Assembly (NCBI RefSeq): GCF_000003605.2
Contig: NW_003155239.1
Coordinates: 237,281-255,125, forward strand
Length of the DNA stretch: 17,845 nucleotides
Origin: Saccoglossus kowalevskii
Taxonomy: Eukaryota > Hemichordata > Enteropneusta > Harrimaniidae
Direction: 5' to 3'
Under the pieces are notes generated by a model that was not told the origin of the DNA, made no database searches, and saw only the letters and a program-made list of their open reading frames with translations. Positions 1-17,845 of the stretch are shown piece by piece (the first letter of the stretch is position 1; each line of letters begins with the position of its first letter). The position numbers were made by a program, and so were the translations under genes.

Positions 1-214
1 AAGACAGAGTAACAGTCAGGTTACTGGTCAGATTAACTTTTACATCACTGCTTCGCGGATAGGACTATGATGTTCTATAATATTCAAAACACACACTACT
101 CAAACAAATCCGATTTTATTCTGCTTTATAATATTTAAGCATGTTATATTTGGAATGCTCCTAGCAATAAACACAACCCAGCTATATTAGTCTCAACATA
201 TTTCCGCAGAAACA

Positions 215-335
215 CAAGTTGAAGGTAGCTCGACGAGTCGCGCGAGTTGCGCCCTCCGCGGTGCTCCAAACCCAACTTAGTGAGGTCTGATGCCGTTCGC
301 CCGGCGAGGGCGCTACTACGCCTACTTGTCAGGCT
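215..335. promoter_or_regulatory. Short CpG-rich patch, function unknown
   Basis: About 120 bases with roughly sixteen CpG dinucleotides in otherwise CpG-poor DNA, for example TCGACGAGTCGCGCGAG and CCGTTCGCCCGGCGAGGGCG. It contains GCGCCCTC (about 249-256) and GAGGGCGC (about 305-312) on opposite strands. A minus-strand open frame (144-392) crosses it, but no domain is recognisable. It could be an unmethylated regulatory patch, the edge of another gene's promoter, or a repeat fragment. Confidence 0.35.
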
Positions 336-565
336 AACGGTTGAAGGAAGATGGAAATTCATTGACACAGAGGATTGTAAATTTCCACACAATTATCCCG
401 TCTCAAGCTGACAACTTTGCGTAGGCTGCCTTCAAGTCATCAGAGAACGTCTGCGCTGTCACAAACAGTAACGGATAAATCATAAATTTATTAGTGTACT
501 GTTGATGTTGTTATGGTTACAACCCACATTGTATTACTCGAGACTGGTGGGCAGAAATATGCCGC

Positions 566-650
566 AATAAATAAATGTTTATTTATTTATTTACTTGTTT
601 GTTTGTTTATTTATTCATTTGGTTCGTTAGTTATTTAGTTTTGTTTGTTA
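566..650. repeat. TTTA/TTTG tetranucleotide microsatellite
   Basis: Low-complexity tract of AATA, then TTTA and TTTG tetramers, drifting into TTAG/TTTG near the right end. The first part (ATAAATAAATGTTTATTTAT) is self-complementary around a central TG, so it can fold back. It is simple-sequence DNA with no coding value. Confidence 0.85.
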
Positions 651-3177
651 ACTAAAGGGACGAACACGGTATGCTTCTGTATTATACTCGTATTTCAGTC
701 AATGTTAGCGTTTTCACCAGCCCGTACCCACCGCTGGGGGCGTAAAACTGATAATTTCACTCAAGGACTCGTTGTATCTGTGATATCAAACAATGGCATT
801 TCTTATACGCAGTATTTAGTGACAATGAAAAATTATATTACATATCAAGAGAGCATTATACAAAGATTTGGAATTTTTCAGAAGGCAACAAGAGAAAACT
901 AGGCGCTACTGACTCTTACAAATCGCATTTCATTAAAACATGAAAAAATAATGTCAAACTTTTATAACATTAGCCATTTATAGCTAGGCCTACATAACCT
1001 ACACATGGTAGTCAGGGGACAAACACGTCCTAAAACTAGAGTTGATAAAAGCAAAATATCTGAAGACGAAATCTATATTATATGGGAATGAAAGACGAGA
1101 AATCTAGAACACATTCAATAGAATGTACACTAATTTTCAAGAAAGAATAACAGATAAAACCAGCCAAAAAACGCACTTTACAGACACTGAACTAACGGAA
1201 AATATATATACTTAGAAAACTGTAATTAACTTCATTATTGATGTCTGAGCCAATGAGCAGATCTTCATTTCGAAACAGGCCGGTTTTCTCCCCAGGAATT
1301 CTTACAACCTTTGCAGAGAGGTTATTTGCCTCGCTATGTCAGCTGCCGCTGAGTGAACAACCGCATGAATATTATATATCAGTACTACATAGGGGACTGC
1401 AACCCACCCGGCACAAAAAAGAAATGCGCCTTCATGTGTCTGATTGATGACGTCACTACGCTCAGCGATAGCTTTCTGCATGGCAGCAGACGTAAAACGT
1501 GCTGTAACTTCAATTATCTGACGATCAAATATTACTTCAAATTCTAATTATTGTATAGACGAAAGCAATCCTCATAAAGTTACAGCGAAATCAAATATTT
1601 TTCATTTTCAAGAGTCAGAAACCCATTTCACCGGAATGATTCTGCAGCAAATGTTTAAAGTTATTATATTTCAAAGGATGGGGTTTTTGATTTCCGTCTC
1701 AGACCCTTATTCAAGCTGATTTCAGTTTACAGATGGGAAGAGCGCCGTCAACGTGTGAATATAGTATGTTGTACATGACACGCAATACTTCGGGGCTGTA
1801 AACGTGGCACATGGCCAGCCGAGTAACACGCATGGATGTTCCGAATTTCGCGGAAAATGGATATTTTTGGTAAGTCCGCGAAAACTGAAAAGGGTGGTTT
1901 TTAAAAACATTGAATTTACACAAATACAACACAAATCGTCAATTTTCGGGATGTAAAATGGTAAAATTCATTGTTCTGTTCTTTGCCTCGCAATATCGCT
2001 AGTAAATTCGCGGGTCACTATTAAAAAAATAGTGATGTCTTAAAACTAAAAGTATCGATTTAAAAATCAGTACAAATGATCATTTTTTGTTACCCAATCG
2101 CGTGGCACGATTCGCGACCGTCATTAATGGTCGCCGTTCTTTACCTGTACTAAGTAATTTGAAAGTTTTCTTTGGCCGGCGGGGTTGTATATTGGAAACA
2201 GATCCATACTTGAGTTCATGTGTTTAGGGTACTCGCATATCACCATGACAGCGAGAACTGCTGGCTGTATAGTGAATACATTACTCGCTGGATTCAGTCA
2301 GTACTCAATTGACACACGGGCGGGAAACTACACCGGTTTGTAACGAATTCCAGATAACATTTTACAGATATTATATGAATAAAGGAATTTTTAAATTGAG
2401 ATTTCTTATAAATTAGATTGAATTGCGGAATTATGGTTGATCGACGGGTCGAAACTCGGGCTATAGAGGACGCTATACATTTATGCCGAAGTGTCCCAAT
2501 TCTCATTATAATACAACGTCCTATCCAAGTTATTGTTCTGACTGTCCACAATGACGATTGCGCTGTTTTTTTTTATTTCCTTCAACTACGTTTTTAACGT
2601 TTGTAACCGCTAGAACATTAAAAAAATATACACGCATTATATAAACTCAGTTGTCTGGACATACCATCTTCCATTCTATAATTCCCATACAACATAGCTG
2701 CGTTAATTTCATGGTCGATTCAACCTCAGCAAAGTCAGAGTTTAAACGGGTCCCGAAATAGGTCCAACTTTTATAATATTAACAACTCACTCTTTATTAA
2801 ATTCTTACATATTTAATACTGGAATACTTAAGATATCGGTTTTCACTGATGCAATGCCTAGCTGACCCGTAATGACATTGTTTCATTTACATAACTCTAT
2901 CGGCATTTGTGTTTGAGTCGTCACGTGAGTTTTCGACTCCGCCTCGTCCCATGGTGAACACGCTTGACCCACCTGATATATAAAAATGATATTTAAAAAT
3001 TATAATCGTGAGGGAACGAAAACAATTATGAAAGGTTAGCAAATGTCAGAATGTCTTTTGTCAGGAATGCGCCCTCAGTGTCACGTTAAAACGTGTTGAA
3101 GAATGTGCCGACCGTGGAATTTACATATCTATGCATCGCGATAGATTTCGTATCAACTTTTGCAATTATTCGCGTCT
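651..3177. other. Intergenic stretch with no convincing gene
   Basis: About 2.5 kb of AT-rich DNA. All open frames are under 90 codons, have no recognisable domain, and are not joined by plausible splice sites. Small inverted repeats occur at 1846-1883 and 2015-2035. A short one, GCGACC/GGTCGC, is near 2114-2134. I see nothing else. Confidence 0.6.
1846..1883. repeat. Stem-loop with E2F-like arms
   Basis: TTTCGCGGA (1846-1854) and TCCGCGAAA (1875-1883) are exact reverse complements with a 20-base loop. Each arm resembles half of an E2F site (TTTCGCGG). A separate 8-bp stem, TCACTATT/AATAGTGA, sits at 2015-2035. TTCGCG words recur near 2007 and 3526. This may be a repeat remnant. Confidence 0.5.
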
Positions 3178-3336
3178 TTTCATCCACAAGTTTTACCGCG
3201 CCTCTCCCATCGCATGAACGCGCCATGGACTTTCATCCACAAGTTTTACCGCGCCTCTCCCATCGCATGAACGCGCCATGGACTTTCATCCACAAGTTTT
3301 ACCGCGCCTCTCGCATCGCATGAACGCGCCATGGAC
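3178..3336. repeat. 53-bp tandem repeat, three copies
   Basis: Copies lie at 3178-3230, 3231-3283 and 3284-3336. Each begins TTTCATCCACAAGTTTTACC, contains CGCGCCTCTC and ends GAACGCGCCATGGAC. Only one change is visible (CTCCCAT to CTCGCAT in copy 3), so the duplication is recent. The period is not a multiple of three, which argues against a coding repeat. It lies in the intergenic region and is richer in G+C and CpG than its surroundings. Confidence 0.97.
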
Positions 3337-3721
3337 TTTCTATGAAAAATTGAGAAGTTGATTTCAGTCCGCGGTCGAATATAGAATACTTGTACTAGTA
3401 GTTGTTACGGCAAATTACGTCAGAATATCCTCTATATTTGTACGTAGAGAGGGCATACATATACCAGTATTAAACAGTACACCCATGCTAGGTATTTGTT
3501 TGTTTAACCACTCTTTAATGACACTTCGCGAAAAGTTTAACTGAAACATTGATAACTATAATCCCTCCAATTTCCGCCAAAACGACTGTGTTGACATTCT
3601 AGTAAATAACGACACACTTGTAACAACACTTATCTTTATTAACAACTTTCTTAGTAGATATTTATCAATTGCCTCGTTGAAGTTGTCAGTAAAAATCAAA
3701 ACAGCAATCATATCGGATGTA

Positions 3722-4182
3722 AAGCCAGACTTTGTGTCACCAAAAGACGACTGTGGAAGGGACGTGTTCATTACATTCATGTTTTTTTTTCTAGCTTTAC
3801 TGCAGTGAGTTTTTTTTTTATAGAGTGCAATGAGCTAGGAACTACGAACGTATTTGTAGATGTGGGCTTACGCATCTGTCTATTTTTGTCATACACGATA
3901 TATCAGTCGATACAGTCAACTAGGTGCGCAGTTCCTTGGCTCCTTGTGAAGGGAATCATTTTATGAATGAAGACAACAACTTGCATATATTATAAAATAA
4001 CTGAGAAACGAGTTGCGACGAGGTCCGTGGTCGATAGACGTATGTGAATCTTCCAAAAGATTCCTCAGTCACCCCAAATTTATAATGGTCAAGCCCTTAT
4101 TCTGAGCAACAGTTGAATAATCCGAAGTTCAAAATGTAATGAACACGTTGCAGGTGTGGTTTGATGACACAAAGTCTGGCTT
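3722..4182. repeat. Fold-back (inverted) duplication with two-part arms
   Basis: The left arm has AAGCCAGACTTTGTGTC (3722-3738) and ACGTGTTCATTACATT (3762-3777). The right arm carries their exact reverse complements in mirrored order: AATGTAATGAACACGT (4133-4148) and GACACAAAGTCTGGCTT (4166-4182). The DNA between the two matched blocks has diverged and is 23 bases on the left and 17 on the right. About 355 bases separate the arms. This could be a decayed inverted-repeat transposable element or an inverted local duplication. I see no transposase and cannot define target-site duplications. Confidence 0.8.
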
Positions 4183-4253
4183 GGTAACATTGTTATGATT
4201 ACCTTCAGCTACTGCTTAGAAAATTACTGGACATTTATTGATCAACAAAGTCT

Positions 4254-4290
4254 CATAAGGCACGGTTACTTTTAGTAACCGTGCATAAGG
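4254..4290. repeat. Perfect 10-bp-arm palindrome flanked by 7-bp direct repeats
   Basis: CATAAGG (4254-4260), then CACGGTTACT (4261-4270), TTT, AGTAACCGTG (4274-4283), then CATAAGG again (4284-4290). The arms are exact reverse complements with a 3-base loop. Counting the flanking G and C, the pairing extends to 11 bp. The form resembles two terminal inverted repeats with the interior deleted, bracketed by a 7-bp target-site duplication. Confidence 0.85.
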
Positions 4291-4499
4291 TGTCAAAATG
4301 TACAGTGAAGGGCATAAAGCTGGGGACGTTATAAACGTTTTACCGGTATAGATATATTTTTTTATAAATCAAAATGACTGGTAGAATTCAAATTATTTAA
4401 TCCAGAAAAATATGGTGAAATAATTGTGAGATCTAATTAATATTAATGAGCTAGTTCAACATCATCTAATTAGCAAGCCCTTCATTTTGAATAAGTGGG

Positions 4500-4760
4500 T
4501 GATCGCAGATGCTATATCACTTGAAGTCTTGCGCATGCATTGTGGGTGTAGAAAATGTGGAGCTCTGTGCCAATTATTATCAAAACGAGAAGGTCGTCAC
4601 CTGCGCGGAAATTGACAGAGTAAAAACGCAAAAGCTCATGAGTAGACGCTTGTTTGTAAACAATCACACGCTATGGCCATTTGACGCATGCGCAGGTGAT
4701 GACTCTCCCACTTTAAATACTTCAATTTGCATGAAAGCTGATAATCGATATTCATAAGGT
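4500..4760. promoter_or_regulatory. Candidate regulatory block with clustered factor-binding words
   Basis: CpG density is several times that of the surrounding intergenic DNA. Recognisable words are TGCGCATGC (4530-4538) and its exact reverse complement GCATGCGCA (4686-4694), both NRF1-like; TTTCCGCGC on the minus strand (4603-4611), E2F-like; TTGTTTGTAAACAA (4650-4663), forkhead-like; and ATTTGCAT (4725-4732), a POU octamer. Open frames cross it on both strands, but neither resembles a protein I know. It lies about 1 kb beyond the predicted FGFR polyadenylation site. It could be a promoter of a neighbouring gene or an enhancer, or chance. Confidence 0.3.
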
Positions 4761-5569
4761 ACAGCTTTCACTGTAATTGAAAGATACTCGCAAAGACTCA
4801 TGGGTAACGCGAATACCAAATGGCTTCTATAGCCATATGAAAGCATATTCTTGGGATTTGACTGTAGCGCAAAGATTCGTATAAAAGCCACGTGTGCATC
4901 TTAGATGAGAATAGTTGTCAAAGACGGTCGGTGGTCATCAAAACAATGCATCTCTCTCATAAAGCACAAACTCAAAAACCGTATGCATTTTTTCATGTTT
5001 CAACAGTCCAATCACTTACAATCTAGAAGTTGGCAATTTTTAATAGACTATAGGCTGTAGCACTTGTTCACATTTCCTGTGCATGCAGTGACTGATTGGC
5101 AAGAACCCACCTTTCTCACGCAAAGACAAAATAACTGTGTTCATCACTGTTTAAGTGTCCCCGTTAATAAAAACAACTTATCAGTATTGGTGTCCCAGCA
5201 GTGCGCAAGCCAGTGTTGATCAGTGACCGAAAGTTATCAGAAAATGTGCATACTGGTTTAGCCAAAAATGTAAACATGCGTCATCTTTGTGCAAAAATAA
5301 ACTGAAATTGATTGTACTATGGATGGGGCCACATAATGTTACATAACATTGAATAAGACTGATACCCATACTTTTAAAAGGGCAGTGGAGGTCACATGCA
5401 CGCAATTACAGATTACATAAAATTTGAAGGCATGCTACACACCAGCCACCTCTCCCAAAATGATGAGCCTGGGTTACTTGTTTTCTTTTCAGTATTTCCT
5501 TAAACTTCTCTTTGAATGGTCAAACATAGGGGAATGAATAAAACAATTTACAAGACATTTATGTTTACT

Positions 5570-7547
5570 TAAGATTATAATAGAACTTATTTATTGTACT
5601 CAAAAAACTTTACAATACAAAACTACTACTAAAATATCCGATCTCTGTACAAGAAATATAAAATAGTCTACAAAATGGTTAAGATGTGAAACGTAACTTA
5701 AAAAACATTTACTGAAACTGGCAGTAAAAAGCTGCAATAAGAGGCAGTCATTTAACTTGTTTTAAACATGATTGTTGAAGGATAGTATAAAAATAAAAAC
5801 TGGCACCAAAACGCCGTAACAATTGCAGTGAAAAGCAGTATTAAAATATACTGGGGCAGTGCCAAACATAAACATTTTTTCTGAGGAATTTGCACATTTA
5901 CTTTGATATCTTTTTCCTGAAACAAGAAAAAATGAAAAAAAAAATCAGGGCATTTTTCTGTACAGACAGTGCCCACTGCCACATTAAATAATTGATCTTG
6001 ATTCCACGTTTCTTCACACGAAACCATCTTGAAGGTATTCCCAGGTACAGAACCTTTGGGATAACAAAACTTGCCATCAGTAGACATTCATCTATGAATG
6101 ACAATTTGTTTCGAAACTTGTGAAAAATATCCACTCTATTCATTAAGAACAGAACAACCATTATTAAAAAAAAAACGAAACAGAACACCTGACTAAAATA
6201 TTCCATTTTACAAATGGAACTATCACTGTTTTTTTTTTAACTTTAAAGAAAAGGTAGCGAATGAAGTTTTGCGTCAAATTTACTTTAAAACGCATTTCAG
6301 TCGAAAAAGTGTGATGTAAGCTTACTTTTAAATTTACAATCTCTATATTAGCCACACATCATATAGAACCCGCACCAAAACCCTTCTTGGACATATAGTA
6401 TTTGTATAAAATATAAACATCACTGTTATGAAACCAGTACACTACAAGTTGGCAGTGCTTGAGCTCACTTTTAAATATAACTATATCATACTGTAACTTG
6501 ATTGGAACCAAGTATCAATCCTTTTTTTAGTCGATGCTAGTTCACTGACAGGTAAACTTTTAAATCATCTGTGCTTTACTAGTGTGAACACCACACTTTT
6601 TTTTGTAATTTGTCGGTTAACTATTAACTAAATAACATACATGGGAACTAGCTCCTAGGAAAGACAGATAATACTGGAATTAAGTAATGCGTTGAATATA
6701 AGAAATTAAAACGGTTTGGTCTGGTACATTGCTAAGTTTTTAATTGCTGGGTTTGTGACTTTCAAAAATAATGTAAAAATAGTTGTCCTGATTTTGTTAT
6801 CAGTTTCTCCAGTAGTTCAAAAGATGATCCAAGCAATCCACTGTTTTCCCCAGAGCTTTGTACTGTACTGTACCATAACAATTAACCTATTGTTATGCAC
6901 TGGTGACAACACTATACTTCAAGACAACTTGGAAAATGAACTAACTAACTTCTTAACTATCTAAATATGGTCAGAAAACAGATTAGATGTCTTGTTTAAA
7001 AACAAACAACATGATTATAAAATACTTTTGTACAATTAAACAAAACTGTTCTCAATTATCACTCCGGTTGAATCATTTTTAATTATAAAAATTACACTCT
7101 ATCATATTTTGGCAGAGATTTAGATTTTGCAAGTATACGCATCATGAAGATGCAAGGAAAGTGTCTCATTGTCACTTTGTAAGGCATGTCGTCTTAAAAA
7201 TCATAATATTCCATGAATACTGGCAGTACTGGTGTCTACAATGGCAGTGTAGCAGCTAATCACTGGAAGATATTTGCATATTGGTCTATTATGTAATGTT
7301 GAGACGGTACATTCTGTAGACCTGTATAACTCTCGTGGTATCAAACCAACAAAAGTAGCATATATATATATAAACAGGTTTTTTTTCTTCCTCTTCACGA
7401 AAGGCCATCCCCCAAAAGCCTGTGATAAATAACTGGTCCACACTTTCTGATTGGGAGAACGGTCGACATAGTCCATGATTGCTGTAGAATCATATACACA
7501 TTGCATAGTGAGTCATGGATCGCACATGTGGTTAGGACGTAGTTCAT
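5570..7547 (-). other. FGFR: Probable FGFR 3' untranslated region
   Basis: From the TAG stop to the first canonical AATAAA I can find on the transcript strand (5590-5595) is about 1.95 kb. It is AT-rich, has few CpGs, and shows no domain or splice pattern. Earlier variant signals (ATTAAA on the transcript strand at plus 7078-7083 and 6739-6744) could give shorter forms. One unexplained open frame at 7201-7506 (minus, 101 codons) starts 41 bases after the stop in another frame. I treat it as non-coding. The UTR end is inferred from the signal alone. Confidence 0.5.
5590..5595 (-). terminator. Candidate polyadenylation signal AATAAA for FGFR
   Basis: TTTATT on the plus strand gives AATAAA on the transcript. 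It is the first exact hexamer I find downstream of the stop codon. Cleavage would be expected about 10-30 bases further left, near 5565-5580. A T/G-richer stretch (transcript strand, about 5530-5555) could serve as the downstream element. No transcript evidence is available. Confidence 0.4.
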
Positions 7548-16833
<9,286 letters not shown>

Positions 16834-17332
16834 CTATGCGAGAGAGAGAAAACAATGACAATTTCAGTATACAAATTGCAGGACTAGTTTCACCATAGCA
16901 ATGCTGTATATATCACTGTAAAGGCATTCATGGTGGTATAGCACCAAAACAAACTGTTTAAAATTTTTACCTTAGCACCATTCCCAACAATAAAATACCA
17001 TAAAATTCCAATTAACGATTTTTTTTACCTTATTACCACTACCAACAACACTTTTAATTGTTATAAAATTACAAGGAAATTCCTCTGCTTTAAACCCGAC
17101 AACTTTTGATTATGTTCAAGATAATCTTAGCAGTACCTGTACACTCAATAACTGATAGTCTAACACAGCAAGGATATAATAAGAGGAATATAAGCAAGAG
17201 GAATTACCATTTTCTGAACTGGAGATTGGAAATCTTACAAGTATATGCAAGATCTCCTATTTATTCTTACACCATTTAATATAATATTTATATACCTTAT
17301 TGAATTTTTAAATTATAATAAATTTGAATATA

Positions 17333-17485
17333 TTTAAAGCACCACAGTTGTCGCAAAACACATGTTCACATTTTGAGTAAACAGTTTTTTTTTAGATGTG
17401 TCATTTAAAAAATGTTTTTATACATGTTTTGATAGTCGCATGTGATTTACTAAACACCAAACACGACAACTGTAGTGCTTTTAAA
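17333..17485. mobile_element. MITE-like element with about 20-bp terminal inverted repeats
   Basis: The left end TTTAAAGCACCACAGTTGTCG (17333-17353, one base beyond 20 counting the first T) pairs with the right end, which on the reverse strand reads TTTAAAAGCACTACAGTTGTC (then G). One substitution and one A insertion separate the ends. The interior of about 110 bp is AT-rich with no open frame. TTTAAA at both edges may contain a TTAA or TA target duplication, but the edge is ambiguous. It is probably a non-autonomous DNA transposon remnant. Confidence 0.7.
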
Positions 17486-17686
17486 AAAAATAATAAAGAT
17501 AAGTGTGAAAAAAACACAAAAAAAACTAACAATAATAAAATGAGAAATGTGAAATAACAAAACAATAAAAAAACTAACTAGTTACTAAATTATTTTTATC
17601 TACCATCACCAATAGTTCAACTACCAAACAGGCCAAGGGAAAAATTGTTACATCCAAAATGGCAATTGCCCTTAGCCTGGTTGCAA

Positions 17687-17845
17687 CTATGAGTACACCC
17701 GATCTGAAGACACCGCCAATACCTGTTTGGGAATACACTTAAATGGAGGTTTTTCCTGAAATAAATTCCTTATCATGGCGTCACACGTCCACTGAGGATT
17801 AATTGACCATTCAGCCTTCGCATGCAAAAATAGACAAAATACATA
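17687..17845 (-). other. Unassigned open frame at the window edge, possible exon
   Basis: A minus-strand frame is open from the edge to a TAG at 17687-17689 (52 codons). Its middle is less AT-driven than the surrounding intron: WSINPQWTCDAMIRNLFQ then PPFKCIPKQ, immediately followed by CAG|GTATTGG, a fair splice donor at about 17733. It does not match the FGFR IIIa exon that should lie upstream. It could be an exon of something else, a decayed insert, or chance. Confidence 0.15.

Larger units (their letters stand above)
3337..5569. other. Intergenic stretch downstream of FGFR, repeats but no convincing gene
   Basis: It contains the fold-back duplication (3722-4182), the palindrome with direct repeats (4254-4290) and the CpG-raised block (4500-4760), each listed separately. 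The rest is AT-rich with only short unrecognisable open frames. The minus frame 3556-3780 (74 codons) covers the left fold-back arm and has no known domain. Confidence 0.55.
16834..17845. other. FGFR: Upstream FGFR intron reaching the window edge
   Basis: The acceptor CATAG sits just right of 16833. The stretch is AT-rich with many A and T runs. It contains two diverged copies of a TTTTTACCTTA...ACCA word about 57 bases apart (about 16965 and 17022) and the 153-bp MITE-like element (17333-17485). The expected IIIa exon (first half of Ig3) was not recognised here and probably lies beyond the window. Confidence 0.6.

Noticed and set aside
220-305. tRNA gene or tRNA-derived SINE in the CpG patch
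   Set aside because: TAGCTCGACGAG resembles an A box and GTTCGCCC a B box, but the spacing (about 66 bases) is too long and no cloverleaf pairing can be drawn.
1238-1547. Two overlapping plus-strand open frames as a small gene
   Set aside because: Both are short (69 and 64 codons), overlap in different frames, have no domain, and show no promoter or splice support.
4509-4891. Opposed open frames on both strands across the CpG-raised block
   Set aside because: Neither resembles a known protein. The openness is explained by local base composition, and the block is better read as regulatory.
5752-6355. Three overlapping minus-strand open frames (111, 102 and 63 codons)
   Set aside because: They lie in the predicted FGFR 3' UTR and overlap each other in different frames. 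Phe/Lys-rich content follows from A/T runs, and apparent membrane segments are an artefact of that.
17022-17075. Minus-strand frame reading WYFIVGNGAK as a possible first half of Ig3
   Set aside because: The resemblance to the IIIa exon's W..(6)NG.K is only a few residues. There is no Ig cysteine in frame, and the stretch is a diverged duplication of AT-rich sequence.

Overview
This window is animal genomic DNA: AT-rich, with introns, homopolymer and microsatellite tracts, and one large spliced gene. I found no bacterial operon structure, CRISPR array or rRNA/tRNA gene. The gene is the 3' two thirds of a fibroblast growth factor receptor (FGFR) on the minus strand. The host is probably an invertebrate bilaterian. 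The protein is clearly FGFR, but its juxtamembrane segment and C-terminal tail are unlike vertebrate FGFR1-4. I cannot name the phylum.

Layout in transcript order (right to left). Ten coding exons run from 16833 down to 7548: the second half of Ig domain 3 (IIIc type, 16683-16833); stalk, transmembrane helix and inner juxtamembrane (15947-16209); second juxtamembrane exon (15330-15466); six kinase exons (13752-13867, 13090-13200, 10592-10788, 10216-10338, 9780-9988, 8740-8845); and the C-tail with stop codon (7548-7853). All nine introns are GT-AG and all codon phases join, giving 1719 coding bases (572 residues plus stop). Residue numbers below count from the first residue of the 16833 exon. 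The signal peptide, Ig1, acid box, Ig2 and first half of Ig3 lie outside the window or could not be found in 16834-17845.

The kinase looks active. The glycine loop, beta-3 Lys, alpha-C Glu, HRD, DFG, paired activation-loop Tyr and APE are all present, as are the three residues of the FGFR autoinhibitory brake. The PLC-gamma docking Tyr (EYLDL) is kept. The C-tail is serine/acid-rich and ends in ESTV, a class I PDZ ligand. It also contains a DSGxxS sequence of beta-TrCP degron type. The 209-base kinase exon equals two vertebrate exons joined.

The 3' UTR probably runs from 7547 to about 5570. The left third (1 to about 5570) is intergenic with no convincing gene. It holds a CpG-rich patch (215-335), a TTTA/TTTG microsatellite, a 53-bp tandem repeat (3 copies), a fold-back duplication (3722-4182), a palindrome flanked by 7-bp direct repeats (4254-4290), and a CpG-raised block with several recognisable transcription-factor words (4500-4760). 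Introns and the right flank hold MITE-like elements with inverted ends, a 21-G run, and a 40-bp satellite (7.8 copies) that fills most of one intron.

I see no undescribed multi-gene system. The most interesting material is the receptor's unusual C-tail, the intron satellite and the small inverted-repeat elements.
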